DNA from: Streptomyces albicerus
GTDB lineage: Bacteria; Actinomycetota; Actinomycetes; Streptomycetales; Streptomycetaceae
Direction: 5' to 3'
Assembly: GCF_008905045.1 (NCBI RefSeq)
Contig: NZ_VWMY01000023.1
Location: forward strand, 69,938-133,937
Length of the DNA stretch: 64,000 nt
In this document: positions 56,090 through 63,190 of the stretch, one piece after another
How the letters are laid out: the number at the start of each line of letters is the position of its first letter
How positions within the stretch are numbered: the stretch's first letter is position 1
Position numbers and translations under genes: made by a program
The notes under the pieces: model-generated
The model's input: only the letters and a program-made list of their open reading frames with translations
The model's database searches: none
Told to the model about the DNA's origin: nothing

Positions 56090-56684
56090 GTCCAACAGGC
56101 TCGTCGGTTACCTGGAGTCCCGCAAGAACCTCACCGGGAGCGCGCTCGGCATCGTGGGCCTCGGCCTGACCTTCACGGGTCTGGCGGGCGCGTACTGGCC
56201 GGTCGTCGTCGCGGGACTGTACGGGGCGGGCGCGCTGATCGCCCCGCCGGAGCGTCCGCCGCTGCCGGACTTCCCGGATCCGTCCGCTCAACTGGACGAG
56301 GTGCGGGGGGACTTCGACAAGCTGCGCACCTACTTGGCCGACGTCGAACTGCCGCCCGCCGCGGCGGGCCGCCTCACCGAGCTGACCGAACTCCTCGCGG
56401 CCCTGCTGGATCCCGGCTGGGTCGCCGAGGTCCTCGCCCAGGACCCGGACGGGGTGCACACCCTGTCCCGGGCCGTACGGCAGGACATTCCGGAGGCCGT
56501 CGACACGTTCGTACGGACTCGGTGGTGGACCCGGATGACGCCCGGCAGCGAGCCGCCGGAGCGGCATCTCGAGCGGCAGCTCGCCGTGCTGCACAAGGAG
56601 GCGGAGACCTTGACGACGAACCTCCGAGAGGTCGAGGCCCGCCGTCAGGAGTCCCACACCCGCTACTTGGAGGACCGCTCGTAG
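56076..56684 (+). CDS. Two-helix membrane protein of the TelA operon (XpaC-like?)
   Basis: This 202-residue protein has two closely spaced membrane helices (GSALGIVGLGLTFTGLAGAY and VVVAGLYGAGALI) near the N-terminus and then a helical cytoplasmic tail with heptad-like charged segments (LERQLAVLHKEAETL, TTNLREVEARRQ). TelA genes in other bacteria are often paired with XpaC, a membrane protein with two helices and a helical tail, and this may be the counterpart; that is inference. GAGGAG upstream supports GTG 56076, which overlaps the VWA gene. Confidence 0.8.
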   Translation: MATNRSNRLVGYLESRKNLTGSALGIVGLGLTFTGLAGAYWPVVVAGLYGAGALIAPPERPPLPDFPDPSAQLDEVRGDFDKLRTYLADVELPPAAAGRLTELTELLAALLDPGWVAEVLAQDPDGVHTLSRAVRQDIPEAVDTFVRTRWWTRMTPGSEPPERHLERQLAVLHKEAETLTTNLREVEARRQESHTRYLEDRS

Positions 56685-56704
56685 CCGTCCTGCTCGGCGG
56701 GAGT

Positions 56705-56893
56705 TCTTCGCCCCCGCCGCCCCTACCCCGTCCCATCCCTGGGGGCTGCGCCCCCAGACCCCCGCTCATCGGCCTAACGGCCTCGTCCTCAAACGCCGGA
56801 CGGGCTGAAAATCAGCCCCTCCGGCGTTTGAGGAGCGGGGTCTGGGGCGGAGCCCCAGAAGGATGGGACGGGTAGGGGCGGCGGGGGCGAAAG
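56705..56893. repeat. 189-bp nested inverted repeat (giant hairpin) between convergent genes
   Basis: The arms pair over almost their full length. The outer part has TCTTCGCCCCCGCCG against its complement near 56880-56893; then come CCATCCCTGGGGGC and CCCCAGACCCCCGCT with partners. The core AAACGCCGGACGGGCTGA pairs with TCAGCCCCTCCGGCGTTT around a four-base AAAA-type loop (about 56791-56829). It lies between the convergent 56684 gene and pckG and may end transcription both ways. The type is common between convergent Streptomyces genes. Confidence 0.85.
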
Positions 56894-56969
56894 AAAACCC
56901 CCGCGGCCGGCCCTGACGACGTCGCAGGTCAGGGCAACTCGGACCGGCCGCGGAGCTGAAACGTGGGCG

Positions 56970-58802
56970 TCAGCCCAGGCGCTGCACCAGCGCACGGTAC
57001 TCGTCCCACAGCTCCTTCGGCGTGTGGTCGCCGAAGGTGTTGAGGTGCTCGGGCACCAGCCCGGCCTCCTCGCGCCACACCTCCTTGTCGACGGTGAGCA
57101 GGAGGTCCAGGTCGGACTCGGACAGTTCGAGCCCCTCGGTGTCGAAGGCCTCCTTGGTCGGCAGGATGCCGATCGGCGTCTCGACGCCCTCGGCCTTGCC
57201 GTCCAGACGGTCCACGATCCACTTCAGGACGCGGCTGTTCTCACCGAAGCCGGGCCAGACGAACTTGCCCTCGTCGTTCTTGCGGAACCAGTTGACGTAG
57301 TAGATCTTCGGGAGCTTCGCCTGGTCCTTGTCCTTGGCGACGTCGACCCAGTGGCCCATGTAATCGCCCATGTTGTAGCCGCAGAAGGGGAGCATCGCGA
57401 AGGGGTCGCGGCGCAGTTCCCCGACCTTGCCCTCGGCCGCCGCCGTCTTCTCCGACGCCACGTTCGCGCCGAGGAACACACCGTGATTCCAGTCGAAGGA
57501 CTCGGTCACCAGCGGAACCGCCGTGGCGCGACGCCCGCCGAACAGGATCGCCGAGATCGGCACGCCCTTCGGGTCCTCCCACTCGGGCGCGATGATCGGG
57601 CACTGGGAGGCGGGGACGGTGAAGCGGGCGTTCGGGTGGGCGGCCGGCGCCTCGGACTCCGGCGTCCAGTCGTTGCCCTTCCAGTCCGTCAGGTGGGCCG
57701 GAGTCTCCTCCGTCATGCCCTCCCACCAGATGTCGTTGTCGTCGGTCAGCGCGACGTTCGTGAAGACGGAGTTGCCCCACAGCGTCTTCATCGCGTTGGC
57801 GTTGGTGTGCTCACCGGTACCGGGCGCGACACCGAAGAAACCGGCCTCGGGGTTGATCGCGTACAGCCGGCCGTCCTCGCCGAACCGCATCCAGGCGATG
57901 TCGTCACCGATCGTCTCGACCGTCCAGCCGCGGACCGTGGGCTCCAGCATGGCGAGGTTCGTTTTGCCGCAGGCGCTCGGGAAGGCGGCGGCGACGTACT
58001 TCGACTCGCCCTGCGGCGGCGTCAGCTTGAGGATCAGCATGTGCTCGGCCAGCCAGCCCTCGTCGCGCGCCATCACGGACGCGATGCGCAGGGCGTAGCA
58101 CTTCTTGCCGAGCAGCGCGTTGCCGCCGTAGCCGGAGCCGTACGACCAGATCTCGCGAGTCTCCGGGAAGTGCGAGATGTACTTCGTGGAGTTGCAGGGC
58201 CACGGCACGTCCTCCTGGCCCTCCTCCAGCGGCGCCCCGAGCGTGTGCACGGCACGCACGAAGAAGCCGTCGGAGCCGAGTTCGTCCAGGACCGGCTGAC
58301 CCATTCGGGTCATGGTGCGCATGGACACGGCGACGTACGCCGAATCGGTGATCTCGACGCCGATCGCGGAGAGGTCGGAGCCGAGGGGGCCCATGCAGAA
58401 CGGGACGACGTACATCGTCCGGCCCTTCATCGAGCCTCGGAAGACACCGCCCTTTCCGTCCGTGCCCTGGAAGATCTCCCGCATCTCGGCGGGGGCCTTC
58501 CAGTGGTTCGTCGGGCCGGCGTCCTCCTCCTTCTCGGAGCAGATGAACGTCCGGTCCTCGACCCGCGCGACATCGGTCGGGTCGGAGGCGGCGTAGTAGG
58601 AGTTGGGGCGCTTGATCGGGTCGAGCTTCTTGAAGGTGCCCTTGCGGACGAGCTCCTCGCTCAGTCGCTCGTATTCGGCCTCTGAGCCGTCACACCAGAC
58701 CACGCTGTCCGGCTGCGTCAGTTCGGCGATCTCGTTGACCCACGAGATCAGTTCCTGATGGTTGGTGGGAACGGTTGAGGGAGCCGCGATGTCGCGCGCC
58801 AC
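56970..58802 (-). CDS. pckG: GTP-dependent phosphoenolpyruvate carboxykinase
   Basis: This 610-residue enzyme converts oxaloacetate and GTP to phosphoenolpyruvate at the branch of gluconeogenesis. It has the PEPCK (GTP) signature with P-loop and catalytic Cys FPSACGKTNLAM, the RFGEDGRLYAINPEAGFFGV kinase-2 region with Asp/metal site, the Mn-site region around YGSGYGGNALLGKK, and the guanine-binding PFCGYNMGDYMGHW. The length equals known actinobacterial enzymes. The GTG at 58802 follows CTAGGAG; upstream codons are not conserved in type. All key motifs are intact. Confidence 0.97.
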   Translation of the reverse strand: MARDIAAPSTVPTNHQELISWVNEIAELTQPDSVVWCDGSEAEYERLSEELVRKGTFKKLDPIKRPNSYYAASDPTDVARVEDRTFICSEKEEDAGPTNHWKAPAEMREIFQGTDGKGGVFRGSMKGRTMYVVPFCMGPLGSDLSAIGVEITDSAYVAVSMRTMTRMGQPVLDELGSDGFFVRAVHTLGAPLEEGQEDVPWPCNSTKYISHFPETREIWSYGSGYGGNALLGKKCYALRIASVMARDEGWLAEHMLILKLTPPQGESKYVAAAFPSACGKTNLAMLEPTVRGWTVETIGDDIAWMRFGEDGRLYAINPEAGFFGVAPGTGEHTNANAMKTLWGNSVFTNVALTDDNDIWWEGMTEETPAHLTDWKGNDWTPESEAPAAHPNARFTVPASQCPIIAPEWEDPKGVPISAILFGGRRATAVPLVTESFDWNHGVFLGANVASEKTAAAEGKVGELRRDPFAMLPFCGYNMGDYMGHWVDVAKDKDQAKLPKIYYVNWFRKNDEGKFVWPGFGENSRVLKWIVDRLDGKAEGVETPIGILPTKEAFDTEGLELSESDLDLLLTVDKEVWREEAGLVPEHLNTFGDHTPKELWDEYRALVQRLG

Positions 58803-59143
58803 GATTGCTCCTAGATGAGGGATTTTTTGTTGAATGCCCCGTGGGGGCCGCGACCCGGATGCTTCACGTGACCAACCTCGTAACCGATCTTTCCGGCACG
58901 TATCGATCCGCCTGGCGCTCATCCGGTGCCGACCGCACTCATTTGATCATCCGACGGGTCCGCGCATATGTCCAGAGGGCCTCACACCTGAGCAGCGTGA
59001 GCATCACCACTTATTGCCAGCCATTTACACAGGGTCATTTCGCGCCCACCAACCTCCCGGCCTCCATCTGCCCGTGAGACCCTGGCCACTTGGCGACCTT
59101 CATACGGTCAGACTGATGTGTAACTTACGGTTCCGTAGGTACG
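58803..59143. other. 341-bp intergenic region between pckG and hemolysin III genes
   Basis: These divergent genes share this stretch. I find no open frame worth calling. It must hold the pckG promoter, which I cannot place, and contains the TACGGTTCCGTA palindrome at its right end. Confidence 0.6.
59126..59137. promoter_or_regulatory. Candidate operator just upstream of the hemolysin III gene
   Basis: TACGGTTCCGTA is an exact 12-bp inverted repeat apart from its TT centre. It ends 6 bp before the ATG at 59144, and no ribosome-binding site is visible between. A repressor here would block initiation. TetR-family proteins favour such sites, but the cognate regulator is not evident. Confidence 0.4.
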
Positions 59144-59866
59144 ATGGCCTTCATGACTGCGTCCGCCCCCGACGCGCCCTCGGACTCGCCGGCCGACAGC
59201 CGCGTCTCCGCCGCGCTCTCCCTGCCGCATGACGTCAAACCGAAGCTTCGTGGCTGGCTGCACGCCGGAATGTTCCCGGCCGTGCTCGTCTCCGGCCTCG
59301 TCCTGACCGCGCTCGCCGACTCGACCCGGGCCCGCATCGCCTGCGGGATCTTCGTCCTCACGGCCTGCCTGCTGTTCGGCGTCAGCGCGGTCTACCACCG
59401 GGGCACCTGGAGTCCGCGCATGGACGGTGTGCTGCGCAGACTCGACCACGCGAACATCTTCCTGATCATCGCGGGCACCTACACCCCGCTGACGATGCTG
59501 CTGCTGCCGGACGGCAAGGGACAGTGGCTGCTGTGGGGCATCTGGGGCGCGGCGGCCGCGGGCATCATCTTCCGCGTCTTCTGGATCGGCGCCCCGCGCT
59601 GGCTCTACACCCCGTGCTACATCGCGATGGGCTGGGCGGCCGTCTTCTTCCTGCCGGACTTCATGCGGGCGGGCGGCATCGCCGTCCTGGTCCTGGTGAT
59701 CGTGGGCGGGCTCCTCTACAGCGCGGGCGGCGTGATCTACGGGATCAAGCGCCCGAACCCGTCACCGCGGTGGTTCGGCTTCCACGAGGTGTTCCACTCC
59801 TTCACGCTCGCGGCGTTCATCGCGCACTACATCGGCATCTCCATGGTGGCCTACCAGCACGGGTAG
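59144..59866 (+). CDS. Hemolysin III (YqfA/PAQR) family membrane protein
   Basis: This 240-residue protein has seven membrane helices and the PAQR/HlyIII signature: KPKLRGWLHAGMFPAVLVSG with its His, GVSAVYHRGTW, RRLDHANIFLIIAGTYTP, and the C-terminal GFHEVFHSFTLAAFIAHYIG. The conserved Ser, Asp and three His residues form a zinc site in this fold. Bacterial members have poorly known roles in membrane lipid or stress control. The start could be ATG 59144 or 59153. A UUCG-loop terminator follows. Confidence 0.93.
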   Translation: MAFMTASAPDAPSDSPADSRVSAALSLPHDVKPKLRGWLHAGMFPAVLVSGLVLTALADSTRARIACGIFVLTACLLFGVSAVYHRGTWSPRMDGVLRRLDHANIFLIIAGTYTPLTMLLLPDGKGQWLLWGIWGAAAAGIIFRVFWIGAPRWLYTPCYIAMGWAAVFFLPDFMRAGGIAVLVLVIVGGLLYSAGGVIYGIKRPNPSPRWFGFHEVFHSFTLAAFIAHYIGISMVAYQHG

Positions 59867-59886
59867 CCCTTCCGACCTGCCCCTTC

Positions 59887-59916
59887 AGTGGCCGTGGCTT
59901 TCGAGCCGCGGCCACT
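59887..59916 (+). terminator. Terminator hairpin with TTCG loop
   Basis: AGTGGCCGTGGCT and AGCCGCGGCCACT form a 13-bp stem (one G-T pair) closed by a TTCG tetraloop. It begins 21 bp after the hemolysin III stop codon. Confidence 0.8.
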
Positions 59917-59950
59917 TTCGTGTGCCCGGACGGCCTCGCGCCCTCACCTC

Positions 59951-60004
59951 CTCACGCCCTCACGCCCTCACGCCCTCACGCCCTCACGCCCTCACGCCCT
60001 CACG
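59951..60004. repeat. 8-bp tandem repeat (CCCTCACG) x about 6.75
   Basis: CCCTCACG is repeated without error from 59951 to 60004 and ends 5 bp before the first TTGACA box of the MFS gene. The copy number is likely to vary between strains. Confidence 0.9.
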
Positions 60005-60009
60005 AAGTA

Positions 60010-60059
60010 TTGACAGCAACCATCTTTTGACAGCTACTCTCATTTCATGGCTACTGTCA
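60010..60059 (+). promoter_or_regulatory. MFS pump promoter and candidate TetR operator
   Basis: TTGACA boxes occur at 60010-60015 and 60027-60032, and TGACAG half-sites at 60011 and 60028 face a CTGTCA at 60054-60059. The ATG at 60047 has no ribosome-binding site, so the message may be leaderless. The TetR protein encoded downstream is the likely ligand of the half-sites. Confidence 0.5.
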
Positions 60060-61708
60060 TTCAGCCCGTCGAGGCACAACTCGACCCGCGCCGCTGGTGG
60101 GCCCTCGGAGCCCTGGTCGCGAGCATGCTCGTGCTCGGCTTCGACATGACGATCCTCAATGTGGCGCTGCCGACGATGGCCGAGCAGTTGGAGGCGAGCA
60201 CCGGCGAGCTCCAGTGGATCGTCGACTCCTACATCGTCGTGTTCGCGGCGCTGATGCTGCCCGCGGGACTGCTCGGCGACCGTTTCGGGCGGCGCAGGAT
60301 GCTGATCGCGGGGCTCCTCGTGTTCCTCGTCGGCGCCCTGCTCGGCACCCTCGTCGGCACGCCCGCTCTCCTGATCGCCGCGCGGACCGTCATGGGCGTG
60401 GGCGCCGCGCTGGTGATTCCGCTGGGACTGTCCGTCCTGCCGTCGATGTTCGGGCCGCAGGAGCGTGGCAAGGCCGTCGCCGCCGTCACCGCCTCCATGG
60501 CCGCGGGTATGCCGCTCGGGCCGCTCGTCGGCGGGCTGCTTCTCGACCACTACTGGTGGGGCTCGATCTTCCTGATCAACATCCCGATGGTGGCCATCGG
60601 GATCGCCGCCTGCCTCTTCCTCCTGCCCGAGTCCCGCGACCCCGCGTCGCCCAGGGTCGACGTGCTGTCCACGGCCTTCAGCGCAGTGGGCCTCGGCGCG
60701 CTGGTCTTCGGCATCATCGAGGCGCCGGAGCGCGGCTGGGGCAGCCCGCTGGTCGTGGGATCGTTCACGGCGTCCGCGGTGCTGCTCGCCGCCCTTGTCG
60801 TACGGGAGCGGCGCGCCCCACGGCCCATGCTCGACCTGAAGCTGCTCTCGCACCGCGGCTTCCTGTTCAACAGCCTGGCCGCGACTCTCGGCACCTTCGT
60901 CTTCTCCGGGCTGCTGTTCATGCTGCCGACCTACCTTCAGGAGATCGGCGGCAACGACGCGTTCGGCACCGGCGTACGGCTGCTGCCCTTGATGGCGGGG
61001 TTGATGGTCTCCGCGAGGGCGAGCACGGCGCTGGTGCAGCGCCTGGGACCGCGCCCGGTGGTGACCGCGGGCCTGACGGTGCTGTGCTTCGCCGCGCTGC
61101 TGGGCGCGCGCACGGCGCCCGACAGCGGTTACGCGTTCACCGCGCTCTGGCTGACGATCGCGGGACTGGGCTTCGGCCTCGCGATGGTGCCCGCGATGGA
61201 CGCGGCGCTCGGCGGGATCCCCGCGGACGAGGCCGGCAGCGGGTCCGGGCTGTTGATGACGCTGCGCCAGGTCGGCGGGGCGATCGGCATCGCGCTTCTC
61301 GGCAGCCTGCTCGCCGGCGCCTACGACGACCGGCTCGACACCACGGGCCTGCCCGCCCGGGCCGCCGAGGCGGCGCACGACTCGCTGACCGGCGCGCACC
61401 TGGTCGCCGAGCGGCTCGGCCTGCCGCGCCTTGCCGCCTCCGCGGACGCCGCGTACGTGGACGGGATGGGCACGGTCCTGGCGGTCTGCGGTATCGCGGC
61501 GCTGGTGGCCGCACTGCTGACGGCGGCGCTGCTGCCGAACGTACGGCCTGCCGGGTCTGCCGGGCCCGACGGAGAACGGCCCGTCGAGGCCGAGCCCGGT
61601 GATCGCCCGGCCCCGGACCCGGCACAAGAGGACCCGGCGGAACCGGGGGACCCGGCGGACCCGGCTGAGGCGGACGTGGCCCGCCACGGCACGCATGACC
61701 GACAATGA
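60047..61708 (+). CDS. MFS drug efflux transporter (DHA2, 14 helices)
   Basis: This 553-residue proton-driven exporter is of the EmrB/QacA group. It has the helix 1 motif GFDMTILNVALPTMAEQL, ELQWIVDSYIVVFAALMLPA, the loop 2-3 motif GDRFGRRRMLIAG and the antiporter motif C-like GVGAALVIPLGLSVLP. The 14 hydrophobic segments are followed by a Pro/Asp/Glu-rich C-terminal tail of about 50 residues. It probably exports toxic organic compounds. The TetR gene overlaps its stop by ATGA, an arrangement that suggests a self-contained inducible pump. Confidence 0.95.
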   Translation: MATVIQPVEAQLDPRRWWALGALVASMLVLGFDMTILNVALPTMAEQLEASTGELQWIVDSYIVVFAALMLPAGLLGDRFGRRRMLIAGLLVFLVGALLGTLVGTPALLIAARTVMGVGAALVIPLGLSVLPSMFGPQERGKAVAAVTASMAAGMPLGPLVGGLLLDHYWWGSIFLINIPMVAIGIAACLFLLPESRDPASPRVDVLSTAFSAVGLGALVFGIIEAPERGWGSPLVVGSFTASAVLLAALVVRERRAPRPMLDLKLLSHRGFLFNSLAATLGTFVFSGLLFMLPTYLQEIGGNDAFGTGVRLLPLMAGLMVSARASTALVQRLGPRPVVTAGLTVLCFAALLGARTAPDSGYAFTALWLTIAGLGFGLAMVPAMDAALGGIPADEAGSGSGLLMTLRQVGGAIGIALLGSLLAGAYDDRLDTTGLPARAAEAAHDSLTGAHLVAERLGLPRLAASADAAYVDGMGTVLAVCGIAALVAALLTAALLPNVRPAGSAGPDGERPVEAEPGDRPAPDPAQEDPAEPGDPADPAEADVARHGTHDRQ

Positions 61709-62343
61709 GCAGCATGACCACGGCACGTATCCCCGCCGCCCCGCAGGCCCGGCTGGGCCTGCGCGAGCGGAAGAAGCTCAAGACACGTACCGCGATCAGG
61801 AACGCCACCTATGCGCTGATCTCGGAGCAGGGGTACGACGCGACGACCGTCGAGCAGATCGCGGAGCGCGCGGAGGTCTCACCGAGCACCGTCTTCCGCT
61901 ACTTCCCGACCAAGGAGGACATCGTCCTGACGGACGAGTACGACCCCCTGGTCGAGGATCTGCTGCGGGAACGCCCGGCGGAGGAGAGCCTGCTGGATTC
62001 GCTGCGGTTCGTGATCCGGCAGGGACTTCGCATGGCGGTCGCCGACGACCCGGACTTCGCGGAGCGCGAGATGAAGCTGCGCATCGGGCTGATGGCGAAG
62101 GTCCCGGCCGTGCGGTCCCGGGCGATGGAGAGCATGTCCGTCACGGGCCGCCTGATGTGCCGGGCGATGGCGGAGCGCACGGGGCGCGACGAGAACGACC
62201 TGGAGGTACGGGTCTACGCGATGGGACTGATGGGCGCACTCCTCGAAGCGTGCATCTACTGGGCCGAACGCGACTGCCAGGACGACCTGCTGGACCTGAT
62301 CGACCGCACCCTCGCCACCTTCAAGGACCTCCCGAAGCGCTGA
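61705..62343 (+). CDS. TetR-family regulator of the MFS pump
   Basis: This 212-residue repressor has an N-terminal TetR helix-turn-helix (RNATYALISEQGYDATTVEQ, AERAEVSPSTVFRYFPTKED) and a helical ligand-binding domain. It overlaps the MFS gene by ATGA. It should repress the shared promoter near 60010-60059 and be released by a pump substrate. The N-terminal 18 residues are not conserved in type, so ATG 61714 is a possible alternative start. Confidence 0.94.
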   Translation: MSSMTTARIPAAPQARLGLRERKKLKTRTAIRNATYALISEQGYDATTVEQIAERAEVSPSTVFRYFPTKEDIVLTDEYDPLVEDLLRERPAEESLLDSLRFVIRQGLRMAVADDPDFAEREMKLRIGLMAKVPAVRSRAMESMSVTGRLMCRAMAERTGRDENDLEVRVYAMGLMGALLEACIYWAERDCQDDLLDLIDRTLATFKDLPKR

Positions 62344-62409
62344 GCCGGGGGCACCGGGGCCGCCGAAAAGCACCGGCTCACCGCCCGGCGCGCATGTCAT
62401 CCTGACCCG

Positions 62410-63138
62410 GTGAACGGACCGGAGATCCATGTCGAATTCGCTCCCGAGCTGGGAATGTTCGTCCCGCACAGGCGGCGTACGGGTGCCACCGCGGTCGCCG
62501 CCGACGGCGTCTCGACGCTCGGGCACGTCGTCGAGTCCCTCGGCGTACCGCTGACCGAGGTCGGCGCCCTCGTGGTGGACGGCCGGGAGGTACCGGTGTC
62601 GCACATCCCGGCGGCCGGCGAGTCCGTCGAGGTGCGGACCGTGGAACGCCCGCAGCGGGTGCCGGGCGCTCCGCTGCGGTTTCTGCTCGACGTTCATCTG
62701 GGCACGCTTGCCCGCCGGCTGCGGCTGCTCGGCGTGGACACGGCGTACGAGTCCACGGACATCGGCGACCCCGCGCTCGCCGCCCGCTCGGCGGCCGAGC
62801 GGCGTGTGATGCTCAGCCGTGATCGGGGGCTGTTGCGGCGGCGGGAGTTGTGGGCGGGTGCGTTCGTGTACAGCACGCGGCCCGATGAGCAGTTGCGGGA
62901 TGTGCTGGGTCGGTTCGCGCCCGAGTTGAAGCCGTGGACTCGGTGCACTGCGTGCAACGGGCTGCTCAAGGAGGCCTCGAAGGAGGAGGTCGTTGATCAG
63001 CTTGAAGGGGGGACGCAGCGGTCGTACGACGTCTTCGCTCGGTGTGAGGAGTGTGGGCGGGCGTATTGGCGGGGCGCGCACCACGAACAGCTGGAAGCGA
63101 TCGTGGTGCGCGCCCTGGGGGAGTTCGGTGGGTTGTGA
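62410..63138 (+). CDS. Ubiquitin-like plus Mut7-C (PIN-fold RNase-like) protein
   Basis: This 242-residue protein has an N-terminal beta-grasp domain (about residues 5-82, the Mut7-C ubiquitin type: STLGHVVESLGVPLTEVGAL, GREVPVSHIPAAGESVEV) and a C-terminal Mut7-C domain. The latter includes RFLLDVHLGTLARRLRLLGV with the first conserved Asp, MLSRDRGLLRR, and a zinc ribbon (CTAC ... CEEC). Mut7-C is related to PIN ribonucleases and may cleave RNA. It starts at GTG. No operon partner is evident. Confidence 0.9.
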   Translation: MNGPEIHVEFAPELGMFVPHRRRTGATAVAADGVSTLGHVVESLGVPLTEVGALVVDGREVPVSHIPAAGESVEVRTVERPQRVPGAPLRFLLDVHLGTLARRLRLLGVDTAYESTDIGDPALAARSAAERRVMLSRDRGLLRRRELWAGAFVYSTRPDEQLRDVLGRFAPELKPWTRCTACNGLLKEASKEEVVDQLEGGTQRSYDVFARCEECGRAYWRGAHHEQLEAIVVRALGEFGGL

Positions 63139-63151
63139 CGTGCTGGTCGAT

Positions 63152-63190
63152 GAGGGCTGGTCGCGCAGTTCCCCGCGCCCCTTACGGGGC
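63152..63190. repeat. Dispersed palindromic repeat, copy 9 (overlaps a gene end)
   Basis: GAGGGCTGGTCGCGCAGTTC, then CCCGCGCCCCTTACGGGGCC. Its right end contains the stop codon and last codons of the galactose-oxidase-like gene on the minus strand. Confidence 0.85.

Noticed and set aside
57024..58685. 553-codon plus-strand frame opposite pckG
   Set aside because: Antisense of PEP carboxykinase with no start signal or motif.
59951..60004. Tandem CCCTCACG tract as an origin or iteron site
   Set aside because: The unit is too short and simple and no replication gene is nearby; it is better read as a slippage repeat.
22994..63190. CRISPR array as an explanation for the repeated palindromes
   Set aside because: Copies are kilobases apart, differ in length and orientation, and no cas genes are present.
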